A stretch of DNA of 64,000 nucleotides from Streptomyces narbonensis (GCF_014649015.1 NZ_BMSF01000006.1:248001-312000), one strand, 5' to 3'. Shown: positions 19,282 through 27,654, numbered from the stretch's first letter. Numbers and translations: made by a program. Notes: generated by a model from the letters alone, not told the origin.

Positions 19282-20229
19282 ATGGACCTGCTCCTGCATC
19301 TGCGGTACTTCAGGACCGTCGCCGAGGAACAGCACTTCGGCCGGGCAGCCGCCCTTCTGCGCATGGCCCAGCCCTCCCTCTCCCAGCGCATCCAGCGCCT
19401 CGAACGCGAACTCGGCGTCCGCCTCCTCGACCGCGGAGCCCGCGGCGCCACCCTCACCCCCGCGGGCCGCCTCGTCCTCGCCGAGACCGACCACCTCCTC
19501 GCCGCCGCCGACCGGCTCACCGCCACCGTCGCCCGCGTCCACAGCGGCGCCGCCGGCACCCTCCGCGCCGCCGCCCCGCCCGGCCTCGGCGCCACCGCCG
19601 TCGCCGCCCTCCTCACCGCCTTCCGCGAACGCTCACCCGGCGCCACCCTCGAACTCCGCGAACTCCCCACCGCCGAACAGACCGCCGAACTCACCGCCGG
19701 CACCCTCGACGTCGGCATCGTCCGCCATCCCTGCCCCGCCCCCGGCCTCACCTTCGGCCCCACCCTCCACCAGCCCCTCGGCGCCCTCCTCGCCGCCGAC
19801 GACCCGCTCGCCGCCCGGCCCGAACTCCCCGCCGCGGCCCTCACCGGCCGCGACCTCGTCCTCTTCCCCCGCGCCGAGGCCCCCGCCCTCCACGACGAGA
19901 CCCTCACCGCCTGCGCCCGCCACGGCTGCACCCCCGCCACCGTCCTCGCCGCCACCGGACCCGACTTCACCCGAGGCCTCGTCCTCTCCGGCGGCGCCGT
20001 CGCCCTCGTCCCCCGCGCCCCCGACGAGGCCGGCACCGTCTGGCGCCCCCTGCACGGCACCACCGTCACCTGGCGCACCTCCACCGCCTGGCCCGAAGGC
20101 AAGGACAGCCCCGCCGTACGCCTCTTCACCGACACCGCCCACACCGTCCTCCGCGAGCACGCCGACATGCGCACCGCCCCGTCGGCGAGGATGGTCTTCC
20201 CCCGCCCCGCATCGGAGTTCCCCCTGTGA
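19282..20229 (+). CDS. LysR-family transcriptional regulator
   Basis: A 315-residue LysR-type regulator. The N-terminal winged helix reads LRYFRTVAEEQHFGRAA with QPSLSQRIQRLERELGVRLLDR, and a periplasmic-binding-like effector domain follows. ATG 19282 fits the family start; upstream in-frame starts would add 22 atypical residues. Its stop overlaps the GTG of the downstream beta-lactamase-like gene by 4 bases, so they are translationally coupled. It lies divergent from a penicillin-binding protein gene. LysR regulators such as AmpR control beta-lactamase genes; here that role is inferred from position. Confidence 0.9.
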   Translation: MDLLLHLRYFRTVAEEQHFGRAAALLRMAQPSLSQRIQRLERELGVRLLDRGARGATLTPAGRLVLAETDHLLAAADRLTATVARVHSGAAGTLRAAAPPGLGATAVAALLTAFRERSPGATLELRELPTAEQTAELTAGTLDVGIVRHPCPAPGLTFGPTLHQPLGALLAADDPLAARPELPAAALTGRDLVLFPRAEAPALHDETLTACARHGCTPATVLAATGPDFTRGLVLSGGAVALVPRAPDEAGTVWRPLHGTTVTWRTSTAWPEGKDSPAVRLFTDTAHTVLREHADMRTAPSARMVFPRPASEFPL

Positions 20230-21101
20230 CCGCGCACGCCGCCGCACGCCGCCGCATCACCGCGGCCTTCGCCGACGCGGGCGTCACCGGACAGCTCCAC
20301 GCCGTCGACATCGACACGGGCACCGCACTCGGCGTCGGCTCCGACACCCTCGTACCGACCGCCAGCGTTCACAAGCTCTGCCTCGTCACCACCCTCTACC
20401 GGCAGTCCTCACTCGGCCTCGTCGACCCGACCCGCCCCGTCGACGTCCCCGCCGGGAACCGCGCCCCCGGCGCCACCGGACTCTCCGCCATGCGCGACGC
20501 CGCCCGGCTCTCCCTCCGCGACCTCGCGAGCCTCGCCGTCGCCGTCAGCGACAACACCGCCGCCGACCTCCTCTGGGACGCCCTCGGCCTCGACACCGTC
20601 AACGCCACCATGACCGGCCTCGGACTGACCAGGACCCACGCCGTCCAGACCATGCGCGAGCTCCTCGCGACCGTCCGCGAGGACGCCGCCGGCGAGCCCG
20701 CCGCACTCACCGACCCCGCCGTCGTCGCCCGGCTCCGCGCCCTCGACCCCACCCGCACCAACCGCTCGACCCCCCGCGAGATCACCGCCCTGCTCACCGC
20801 CGTCTGGCGCGACGAGGCCTGCCCGGGGGAGTACGGCGAGGAACTGCGGGCCCTCCTCGGCCTCCAGGCCTGGAGCCACCGGCTCGCCGCGGGCTTCCCC
20901 TTCGACGACGTGCGGGTCAGCGGCAAGACCGGCTCCCTGCCCACGCTCCGGCACGAGGCCGGCGTCGTCGAGTACCCCGACGGCGGCCGCTACGCGGTGG
21001 CCGTCTTCACCCGGGCGGCCTCCACGGCCGTGACGCTGCCGGCGGCGGACGCGGTGATCGGCGGGGCGGCGAGGATCGCGGTGGACGCGCTCAGGACGTG
21101 A
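20226..21101 (+). CDS. Class A beta-lactamase-like serine hydrolase lacking Glu166
   Basis: A 291-residue protein with the class A fold markers: SVHK with Ser47 (the equivalent of Ser70-x-x-Lys73), SDN at 108-110 and KTGS at 234-237. The omega-loop motif ExxLN is absent: counting back from the TNRSTP segment, VVARL stands where EPELN is expected, so the deacylating glutamate is missing. There is also no signal peptide, so the protein appears cytoplasmic. It may be a penicillin-binding/sensing protein, an esterase or a peptidase rather than a true resistance enzyme. Start GTG 20226 overlaps the LysR stop. Confidence 0.85.
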   Translation: MTAHAAARRRITAAFADAGVTGQLHAVDIDTGTALGVGSDTLVPTASVHKLCLVTTLYRQSSLGLVDPTRPVDVPAGNRAPGATGLSAMRDAARLSLRDLASLAVAVSDNTAADLLWDALGLDTVNATMTGLGLTRTHAVQTMRELLATVREDAAGEPAALTDPAVVARLRALDPTRTNRSTPREITALLTAVWRDEACPGEYGEELRALLGLQAWSHRLAAGFPFDDVRVSGKTGSLPTLRHEAGVVEYPDGGRYAVAVFTRAASTAVTLPAADAVIGGAARIAVDALRT

Positions 21102-21111
21102 CCGGAACGCG

Positions 21112-21148
21112 GAAGGGCCGCTTCCCCCACCGGGGGAAACGGCCCTTC
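21112..21148. terminator. Bidirectional terminator between the beta-lactamase-like gene and prs
   Basis: GAAGGGCCG pairs with CGGCCCTTC and TTCCCCC with GGGGGAA, interrupted by one C/A mismatch (21112-21148). It lies 10 bp after one stop and 19 bp beyond the other. Confidence 0.88.
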
Positions 21149-21167
21149 GTCACGAGACTGCGGTGAC

Positions 21168-22142
21168 TCAGTGCTCCTCGAAGAGACTCGTCACCGAGCC
21201 GTCCTCGAACACCTCGCGCACGGCGCGGGCGATCGTCGGCGCGATCGACAGGACCGTGATCTTGTCGAGCTCAAGGGCGCCCGGAACCGGCAGCGTGTCC
21301 GTGAAGACGAACTCGCTGACCTTGGAGTTCTTCAGACGGTCGGCGGCCGGACCCGACAGGATGCCGTGCGTGGCCGTCACGATGACGTCCTCGGCACCGT
21401 GCGCGAACAGCGCGTCCGCGGCGGCGCAGATCGTGCCACCGGTGTCGACCATGTCGTCCACCAGGACACAGACGCGGCCCTTCACGTCACCGACGACCTC
21501 GTGGACGGTGACCTGGTTGGCGACGTCCTTGTCGCGACGCTTGTGCACGATCGCCAGCGGCGCGTCGAGACGGTCGCACCAGCGGTCGGCGACCCGCACA
21601 CGGCCGGCGTCCGGGGAGACGATCGTCAGCTTGGAGCGGTCGACCTTCGCACCCACGTAGTCCGCGAGGACCGGGAGGGCCGACAGGTGGTCCACCGGGC
21701 CGTCGAAGAAGCCCTGGATCTGGTCGGTGTGCAGGTCCACGGTCAGGATGCGGTCCGCGCCCGAGGTCTTCAGCAGGTCCGCGACCAGACGGGCCGAGAT
21801 CGGCTCGCGACCGCGGTGCTTCTTGTCCTGACGGGCGTAGCCGTACGACGGGATGATCACGGTGATGCTCCGGGCCGAGGCCCGCTTCAGAGCATCGATC
21901 ATGATCAGCTGCTCCATGATCCACTTGTTGATCGGAGCCGTGTGGCTCTGGATCAGGAAGCAGTCCGCGCCGCGGGCCGACTCCTGGAAGCGGACGTAGA
22001 TCTCACCGTTGGCGAAGTCGAACGCCTTGGTGGGAACGAGGCCGACGCCCAGCTGGTGCGCGACCTCCTCGGCCAGCTCGGGGTGGGCGCGGCCGGAGAA
22101 GAGCATCAGCTTCTTCTCGCCGGTCGTCTTGATCCCGGTCAC
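21168..22142 (-). CDS. prs: Ribose-phosphate pyrophosphokinase
   Basis: Makes phosphoribosyl pyrophosphate from ribose-5-phosphate and ATP, feeding nucleotide, His and Trp synthesis. The 324-residue protein has the ATP-binding region SYGYARQDKKHRGREPIS, the Mg-binding DLHTDQIQGFF and the PRPP loop VLVDDMVDTGGTI. GTG 22142 follows a GAGGAGA ribosome site. It lies 121 bp downstream of glmU on the same strand; the two form the usual glmU-prs operon and link cell-wall precursor and nucleotide supply. Confidence 0.96.
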   Translation of the reverse strand: MTGIKTTGEKKLMLFSGRAHPELAEEVAHQLGVGLVPTKAFDFANGEIYVRFQESARGADCFLIQSHTAPINKWIMEQLIMIDALKRASARSITVIIPSYGYARQDKKHRGREPISARLVADLLKTSGADRILTVDLHTDQIQGFFDGPVDHLSALPVLADYVGAKVDRSKLTIVSPDAGRVRVADRWCDRLDAPLAIVHKRRDKDVANQVTVHEVVGDVKGRVCVLVDDMVDTGGTICAAADALFAHGAEDVIVTATHGILSGPAADRLKNSKVSEFVFTDTLPVPGALELDKITVLSIAPTIARAVREVFEDGSVTSLFEEH

Positions 22143-22263
22143 AGCACTGTCTCCTCAGACGTGTTCTCTGGCCGCGGTCCCACGCCCTGCGAGCGCGTGT
22201 GCGAGCCAGCCGAATTTGTGTGCACGTATCACGGTACGCCGAGTTCGACGCACCCGTTTCCGG

Positions 22264-23712
22264 TCAGCTTTCGCTTGCGGAGTCCTCCGAGGCGACCAGA
22301 GCGGCCTGCGCGGCAGCGCTGCCGGGCCGCTTCCGGGCCACCCAACCCTCGATATTCCGCTGCTGGCCCCGGGCCACGGCCAGTGCACCGGCCGGGACGT
22401 CCTTCGTGATCACGGACCCGGCGGCCGTGTAGGCACCGTCCCCGATCGTGACGGGAGCCACAAACATGTTGTCCGAACCGGTCTTGCAGTGAGAGCCGAC
22501 CGTGGTGTGGTGCTTCGCCTCGCCGTCGTAGTTCACGAAGACGCTCGCGGCGCCGATGTTCGTGTACTCGCCGATCGTCGCGTCGCCGACGTACGACAGG
22601 TGGGGGACCTTCGTGCCCTCGCCGATCGTCGCGTTCTTCATCTCGACGTACGTGCCGGCCTTGGCCTTCGTGCCGAGGTTCGTGCCCGGACGGAGGTACG
22701 CGTACGGCCCCACGGAGGCGCCCTCACCGACGACGGCGGTGTCCGCGACGGTGTTGTCCACCCGGGCGCCCTTGCCGACGCGGGTGTTCTGGAGGCGGGT
22801 GTTCGGGCCGACCACGGCGTCCTCGGCGATGTGCGTCGCGCCGAGGAGCTGCGTACCCGGCAGGATGACGGCGTCGGCCTCGAAGGTGACGGCCACGTCC
22901 ACGAGGACGGAGGAGGGGTCGACGATCGTGACGCCGGCCATCATGGCGCGTTCCAGGAGCCGCTGGTTCAGCAGGCCACGGGCCTCGGCGAGCTGCACGC
23001 GGTTGTTGATCCCGAGGATCTCGCGGTGGTCACCGGCGACGGAGGCGCCGACACGGTGCCCGGCCTCGCGCAGGATCGACAGCACGTCGGTGAGGTACTC
23101 CTCGCCCTGGCTGTTGTCCGTCCGCACCTGGCCCAGAGCCTCGGCGAGCAGCTTCCCGTCGAAGGCGAACACTCCGGAGTTGATCTCGCGGATGGCGAGC
23201 TGCGCGGCGGAGGCGTCCTTGTGCTCGACGATCTCGGTCACGGCGCCCGTCCCGGCGTCGCGCACGATCCGGCCGTAGCCGGTGGAGTCCGGCACCTCGG
23301 CGGTCAGCACGGTCACGGCGTTGCCGTCGGCGGCGTGCGTGCCGGCCAGCGCCTTGAGGGTCTCGCCGGACAGCAGCGGCGTGTCACCGCAGACGACCAC
23401 GACGGTCCCCTCGGGCGTCTTGCCGAGCTCCTCCAGCGCCATGCGCACGGCGTGCCCGGTGCCGTTCTGCTCCTCCTGCACGGCGGTCCGGGTCCCGGCG
23501 TAGTGCGCCTCCAGGTGCCCCCGCACCTGCTCGCGGGCGTGCCCGACGACGACGACGAGGTGCTCGGGCTCGAGCTCCTGGGCGGCGGACACGACATGCC
23601 CGACGAGCGAACGTCCGGCGATCTCGTGCAGGACCTTGGGGGTCTTCGACTTCATGCGGGTGCCCTCACCCGCTGCGAGGACGACGACGGCTGCCGGGCG
23701 GTTGGCGCTCAC
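22264..23712 (-). CDS. glmU: Bifunctional UDP-GlcNAc pyrophosphorylase / GlcN-1-P acetyltransferase
   Basis: Catalyses the last two steps to UDP-GlcNAc, the precursor of peptidoglycan. The N-terminal uridyltransferase has LAAGEGTRMKSKTPKVLHE, and CGDTPLL around residue 100; the C-terminal half is a left-handed beta-helix of hexapeptide repeats with the acetyltransferase region around YVGDATIGEYTNIGAASVFVNYDG. Length 482. GTG 23712 with AAGGGC upstream gives the normal N-terminus; a longer frame upstream reads antisense to tRNA-Gln and is rejected. The C-terminal tail is Ala/Ser-rich. Confidence 0.96.
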   Translation of the reverse strand: MSANRPAAVVVLAAGEGTRMKSKTPKVLHEIAGRSLVGHVVSAAQELEPEHLVVVVGHAREQVRGHLEAHYAGTRTAVQEEQNGTGHAVRMALEELGKTPEGTVVVVCGDTPLLSGETLKALAGTHAADGNAVTVLTAEVPDSTGYGRIVRDAGTGAVTEIVEHKDASAAQLAIREINSGVFAFDGKLLAEALGQVRTDNSQGEEYLTDVLSILREAGHRVGASVAGDHREILGINNRVQLAEARGLLNQRLLERAMMAGVTIVDPSSVLVDVAVTFEADAVILPGTQLLGATHIAEDAVVGPNTRLQNTRVGKGARVDNTVADTAVVGEGASVGPYAYLRPGTNLGTKAKAGTYVEMKNATIGEGTKVPHLSYVGDATIGEYTNIGAASVFVNYDGEAKHHTTVGSHCKTGSDNMFVAPVTIGDGAYTAAGSVITKDVPAGALAVARGQQRNIEGWVARKRPGSAAAQAALVASEDSASES

Positions 23713-23783
23713 GGGAATGCCCTTCGGCTTTGGGTGGTGGACGCACGAAGGATACCGGGGGGCCGGGGTCCGGACATGAGCGC

Positions 23784-23810
23784 GGGTCCTGACCGTGGAG
23801 GTCAGGACCC
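23784..23810 (-). terminator. Terminator of tRNA-Gln
   Basis: A perfect 11-bp stem (23784-23794 with 23800-23810) and a 5-base GTGGA loop, 12 bp beyond the tRNA 3' end and ahead of glmU on the same strand. Confidence 0.85.
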
Positions 23811-23821
23811 GAGTGAAGAAG

Positions 23822-23893
23822 CTCCCCCGCCAGGACTCGAACCCGGACATAAGGCACCAAAAGCCTCAGTGCTGCCAATTACACCACAGGGGA
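23822..23893 (-). tRNA. tRNA-Gln (anticodon TTG)
   Basis: Read on the minus strand, a 72-nt cloverleaf: acceptor TCCCCTG pairs with CGGGGGA, D stem GTG/CAC, anticodon stem GAGGC/GCCTT with loop TTTTGGT (anticodon TTG), and a T arm with the standard GGTTCGAGTCC. The discriminator base is G, and the CCA end is not encoded. Reads CAA and, by wobble, CAG. It stands between glmU and the histidine kinase gene, and no integrase or attachment-site repeat is seen beside it. Confidence 0.95.
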
Positions 23894-24048
23894 TGGCATT
23901 AAGGGTCAAAACGGACAAGTCGTCAGTCCTGTGCCCCGGCGGCCTCCACTATGCCGTACCAGGAGCCTTCGACGCGACGGTATAGCTCCGCGCCCGGAGA
24001 GCCGACGGCGCGCCCTGTCGTGTGCGGTGCGCCTTTAGGGTGGAGGGC

Positions 24049-25371
24049 ATGACCACGACGGGGGCAGACCGGGACGCTGTGGGCGTTCGTTCGGGGAGTT
24101 GGTGGTGGTGGGGGAGACGGCGCAGTGTCGTTCTTGATGTGGGGCTCGCCCTCTTGTCCGCGCTGGAGTGCGCGCTCCAGGGGATCGGGTTCGCCGAGAA
24201 GGCCGGGCTGCCCGTGCCCGTGGGGGTGCTGTTCGGGCTGATCGTCGGGTCGACGCTGCTCGTGCGGCGCCGGTGGCCGATTTCCGTCGTCCTCGTCTCC
24301 ATGGCCGTCACGCCCGCCGAGATGGGCTTCCTGATGGGGATCGTCGGGCTCTACACGCTCGCCGCCTCCGAGGTGCCGCGCCGCATCACCGCCGTGCTCG
24401 CCTCGATGTCGACGGTCGCCGTCTTCGTCGTGACCTTCGTGGGTTTGCGCCAGGACATCGACCAGGCCGACGTCGGGCGGCCCGACATCGACCCGAGCGG
24501 CTGGTACGTGCCCGTCATGTCGCTCTTCATGACCCTCGGGCTCAACGCGCCGCCGGTGCTCTTCGGCCTCTACATAGGGGCCCGCCGTCGTCTCATGGAG
24601 AGCCTGCGCGAACGGGCCGACAGCCTGGAGCAGGAGCTGTCGCTGCTGGCCGACCGGGCCGAGCAGCGGGCGCAGTGGGCGCGGCAGGAGGAGCGGACGC
24701 GGATCGCCCGGGAGATGCACGACGTGGTCGCGCACCGCGTGTCGTTGATGGTGGTGCATGCGGCGGCGTTGCAGGCCGTCGCCCTGAAGGATCCGCAGAA
24801 GGCCGTGAAGAACGCCGCGCTCGTCGGTGACATGGGGCGGCAGGCCCTGACCGAGTTGCGGGAGATGCTGGGGGTGCTGAGGGAGGGGCCGGCGCCCGTC
24901 GCCCCCGCGCCGGTGCCGCTGGCCGCCGTGGGGCGCGCCGCCGCCGCTGCCGCCGAGGCCGCCGCCGACGACGGGCCCCGCCTGGACGCCCTGGAGGCGC
25001 TGTGCGAGCAGTCGCGGCTCGCGGGGGCCGTCGTGGAGTTCGTGGTGCTGGGGGAGGCGCGCGCGTATCCGCCGGAGGTGGAGCGTACGGCGTACCGCGT
25101 GGTGCAGGAGGCGCTGACCAACGTCCACAAGCACGCGGTGGGTGCCGCGGTCGTGGTCCGGCTCGCGCACCGGGAGGCCGAGGTCGCGATGCAGGTGGAG
25201 AACGGGCCGTGTCCGGCCGACACCGTGGTCGCCGACGCGCACCTGCCGAGCGGCGGGAACGGGCTCGTCGGGATGCGGGAGCGGGTCCTGCGGATCGGTG
25301 GCGTGTTCGTGTCGGGTGCGACGGACGCGGGCGGGTTCCGGGTGTCGGCCGTGCTGCCGGTCGCGGAGTGA
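24049..25371 (+). CDS. Orphan membrane histidine kinase (NarL/HisKA_3 type)
   Basis: A 440-residue sensor kinase. About five hydrophobic segments fill residues 35-195; a short coiled coil (LRERADSLEQELSLLADRAE) leads to the HisKA_3 dimerisation helix with phosphoacceptor His224 in REMHDVVAHRVS. The ATPase domain has an N box QEALTNVHKHA and a G box GNGLVGMRERV. ATG 24049 has GGAGGG directly upstream. No response-regulator gene is adjacent; the orphan LuxR-type regulator at 3848-4699 is of the right class but 20 kb away. Signal and partner are unknown. Confidence 0.9.
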   Translation: MTTTGADRDAVGVRSGSWWWWGRRRSVVLDVGLALLSALECALQGIGFAEKAGLPVPVGVLFGLIVGSTLLVRRRWPISVVLVSMAVTPAEMGFLMGIVGLYTLAASEVPRRITAVLASMSTVAVFVVTFVGLRQDIDQADVGRPDIDPSGWYVPVMSLFMTLGLNAPPVLFGLYIGARRRLMESLRERADSLEQELSLLADRAEQRAQWARQEERTRIAREMHDVVAHRVSLMVVHAAALQAVALKDPQKAVKNAALVGDMGRQALTELREMLGVLREGPAPVAPAPVPLAAVGRAAAAAAEAAADDGPRLDALEALCEQSRLAGAVVEFVVLGEARAYPPEVERTAYRVVQEALTNVHKHAVGAAVVVRLAHREAEVAMQVENGPCPADTVVADAHLPSGGNGLVGMRERVLRIGGVFVSGATDAGGFRVSAVLPVAE

Positions 25372-25386
25372 CGACCGGGCTTCCGT

Positions 25387-25878
25387 CTACCCCGCCGTCA
25401 GGCGGGTCGGCTGGACGCCGTTGACCAGGGTCGACAGCGCCGCGTCGATGTCCTTGCCGAGATACCAGTCGCCCGCGTGGTCGAGGCTGTAGACCCGGCC
25501 CTCGATGTCCATCGCCAGGACAGCCTGGTGCTCGCCCTCCTCCCCGAGCGGCGCGAGCTCGCTCTCCAGCGCGCGCCCCAGGTCGGCCAGGGTGCGCGCG
25601 AGGTGGAGTCCGGCGAGCGGGTCGAAGCGGACCGTCGTGGGAGCTATCTGCCGCCCGTGCCCGGGCGAGGTGATCCGCAGGCCGCCGAACTCCGCCCAGG
25701 CCTCGACGGCCGCGGGGAAGACGCTGTGCCGGTGGCCGGCGGGGGATACGTGGGCCCGTAGGGCGTCGGCCCACTCTTCGGCGAGCTTGATGTCCCAGCG
25801 GCCGGGCTGCCAGCCGGCCTCGCGGAGGGCGGCGTCGACGTTGACCGGGAAGCGCGTGGTGCTGAGGTGGTCGGGCAT
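25387..25878 (-). CDS. SUKH-3-type immunity-like protein
   Basis: A 163-residue protein resembling the SUKH-3 family of the SMI1/KNR4 superfamily: an N-terminal RFPVNVDAALREAGWQPGR, then AVEAWAEFGGLRI and a C-terminal EHQAVLAMDIEGRVYSLD with a tryptophan-rich YLGKD segment. SUKH proteins are best known as immunity proteins that bind and block nuclease or deaminase toxins. It begins 10 bp downstream of the YwqJ-like deaminase gene on the same strand, the typical toxin-then-immunity order. No signal peptide. It should act in the cytosol. Confidence 0.82.
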   Translation of the reverse strand: MPDHLSTTRFPVNVDAALREAGWQPGRWDIKLAEEWADALRAHVSPAGHRHSVFPAAVEAWAEFGGLRITSPGHGRQIAPTTVRFDPLAGLHLARTLADLGRALESELAPLGEEGEHQAVLAMDIEGRVYSLDHAGDWYLGKDIDAALSTLVNGVQPTRLTAG

Positions 25879-25888
25879 GGGTGTGCGG

Positions 25889-26401
25889 TCAGCCGTTCTC
25901 GACAGGCGTCGTGGGGTCGACGGGGCGGACCCCGAAGTGGGCGAGCATCGCCGTGCAGGAGCGGCAGGGTGCCACGTAGCTGCCGTGCAGCGGGTCGCCG
26001 TCCTCCCGGATGCGCCGGGCGGTGAGCTTGGCGTGCTTGAGGGACCTGCGGGCCTCGCCGGGGGTGAGCGGCTTGCGCTGGGCGCGCTTGGAGCGGCCGT
26101 TCTCGGTGGAGGTGAGGTGCCGGGAGAGCAGGATCGCCTCGGGGCACCGTCCGGTGAAGCGCTCCCGCTGCCCGCTCGTGAGGGTGTCCAGGAAGTCCTG
26201 GACGAGCGCGTGCAGGAGGGGCGGGCGGTCGCCGCGGCCCGCGGTGCAGGTGAGCGTCTCGCCGCGTACGGAGAGGGCTGCCCCGACGGTGGGAAGGATG
26301 CCGTCGCGGCGGTGGAGCAGTAAGGGCGCGCGTGTGGCTTCGGCGCTGCTGCTCCAGTTGAGGCGTGGGTCACCCTGTGTGGGCGTCGTTGCTGTTTGCA
26401 T
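25889..26401 (-). CDS. YwqJ-like deaminase (toxin-type domain, stand-alone)
   Basis: A 170-residue protein matching the cytidine-deaminase-like YwqJ family found at the C-terminus of polymorphic toxins. The zinc site is readable: CPE at 86-88 (Glu88 as proton shuttle) and PCRSC at 145-149. It has no trafficking domain or signal peptide, only a Thr/Ser-rich N-terminus. ATG 26401 lies 12 bases after a GAGGGGAAG ribosome site; in-frame upstream starts exist. It probably forms a pair with the following SUKH-3 gene. The substrate (nucleotide, RNA or DNA) is not known. Could instead be a domesticated enzyme. Confidence 0.78.
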   Translation of the reverse strand: MQTATTPTQGDPRLNWSSSAEATRAPLLLHRRDGILPTVGAALSVRGETLTCTAGRGDRPPLLHALVQDFLDTLTSGQRERFTGRCPEAILLSRHLTSTENGRSKRAQRKPLTPGEARRSLKHAKLTARRIREDGDPLHGSYVAPCRSCTAMLAHFGVRPVDPTTPVENG

Positions 26402-26648
26402 GGTGCTCGTCTTCCCCTCGTGCAATCCCCCGAGTTGCGTGCACAGCCTGCCAAATAGGGAGCCATATGGGGAAGCTGGGGGCGCGAACGGTGGGGCCGG
26501 TGTGTCGGAATCATGGTGCAACTGTCATGGCGTCGTGACACTTGGTCACCGTCGGGCGGGGGCCGTTCGGGCTCTTGTGGCAGCGCATAGGCTGTGCCAG
26601 ATCAGTCGGTAGCAGCAGTCAGCGACGCCAGTGCAGGGGGCAACCGCC

Positions 26649-27647
26649 ATGACGACAGGTCGGCTCGGGCAGGACACCGCGCCACCGAACGCGGCCTATG
26701 CCGGGCAGGTCGTGCACTTCCCGGACCCGGTCCGCGCCGCCCGTCACCCCAGAGGGGTACGGATCGACGAGCACGGCCACCCGGACTTCTCGCCGTACGC
26801 GCGTGCGGCGGCGGAGATCGCCGACCCTCCGGAGGGCTTCGGCGTCGACGAGCTGCGCCTCACCGACTACGTGTCGGCGAACGCGGCGATGGCGGCGACC
26901 GGTCATGAGCTGTGGGACACGATCCCGTCGGTGGCGACCCCGCACGGCTGGACCTGGCACCACGTGGCGCGCAGCCGCCGGATGGAGCTGGTCCCGGTCG
27001 AGGTGAAGGCGCTGCTGCGGCACCACGGCGGGGTGGCGACGGCCGCCGTCGACCACACGAAGCGCGGCACGCGGCCGCTGCAGGAGACCCGTCCCGCGCA
27101 CTTCGGCCTGCCGAAGGCGCTCGTGTCGGTGTCGGAGCTCCAGCTCCAGGGCGTCGAGGAGGACCTCGGCTACCGGCTGCCCGGTGCGTACCGCTCGTTC
27201 CTGAAGGCGGCGGGCGGGTGTGCCCCGGTGGGCACGGCGCTCGACGCCGAGCTCGGGCTCCTGGTCGACCAGCCGTTCTTCACGGTGCGGGAGCAGGCGG
27301 GGACGAACGACCTCGTCTACGTCAACAAGTGTCTGCGTGACCACCTGACCAAGGACTATCTGGGCGTCGCCTTCGTCCAGGGCGGTCTGGTCGCGGTGAA
27401 GGTGCGGGGCGACGCGCTCGGCTCGGTGTGGTTCTGCGCGTACGACGACGCGCGGGACTCGGGGCCGGAGGCGGCGGGCTGGACGGTGGCCGAGCGGGTG
27501 GAGCGGCTGCTGCTGCCCTGCGGCGAGGACTTCGACGCGTTCCTGCATCGTCTCGCCGGCAGCCCGCCGGAGCTGGAGACGGTGGCGAACCTGATGGTGG
27601 ACGGCGGCTTCGCGCGCGCCGTGCCCGTGGTCCCGGTAGGGGAGTGA
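26649..27647 (+). CDS. WHH-nuclease-like domain fused to a SUKH (SMI1/KNR4) domain
   Basis: A 332-residue soluble protein of two parts. Residues about 65-150 resemble the WHH/HNH-EndoVII toxin nucleases: DTIPSVATPHGWTWHH (Trp103-His104-His105), RRMELVPVEV, and HHGG at 125-128. Residues about 155-310 resemble a SUKH immunity domain: GVEEDLGYRLPGAYRSFLKAAGG, then LVYVNKCLRDHLTKDYLGVAF. Fusion of a toxin-type nuclease and its immunity-type fold in one chain is unusual. ATG 26649 has AGGGGG upstream. It is 7 bp from the next gene, so they form an operon, divergent from the deaminase gene. Confidence 0.8.
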   Translation: MTTGRLGQDTAPPNAAYAGQVVHFPDPVRAARHPRGVRIDEHGHPDFSPYARAAAEIADPPEGFGVDELRLTDYVSANAAMAATGHELWDTIPSVATPHGWTWHHVARSRRMELVPVEVKALLRHHGGVATAAVDHTKRGTRPLQETRPAHFGLPKALVSVSELQLQGVEEDLGYRLPGAYRSFLKAAGGCAPVGTALDAELGLLVDQPFFTVREQAGTNDLVYVNKCLRDHLTKDYLGVAFVQGGLVAVKVRGDALGSVWFCAYDDARDSGPEAAGWTVAERVERLLLPCGEDFDAFLHRLAGSPPELETVANLMVDGGFARAVPVVPVGE

Positions 27648-27654
27648 ACTGGCT

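Noticed and set aside
20226..21101. A straightforward beta-lactam resistance gene
   Set aside because: No signal peptide and no ExxLN motif, so normal class A hydrolysis is unlikely.
23822..23893. tRNA-Gln as an integration site for a mobile element covering the toxin-type cluster
   Set aside because: No integrase, no duplicated tRNA 3' end seen downstream, and base composition and codon use match the neighbours.
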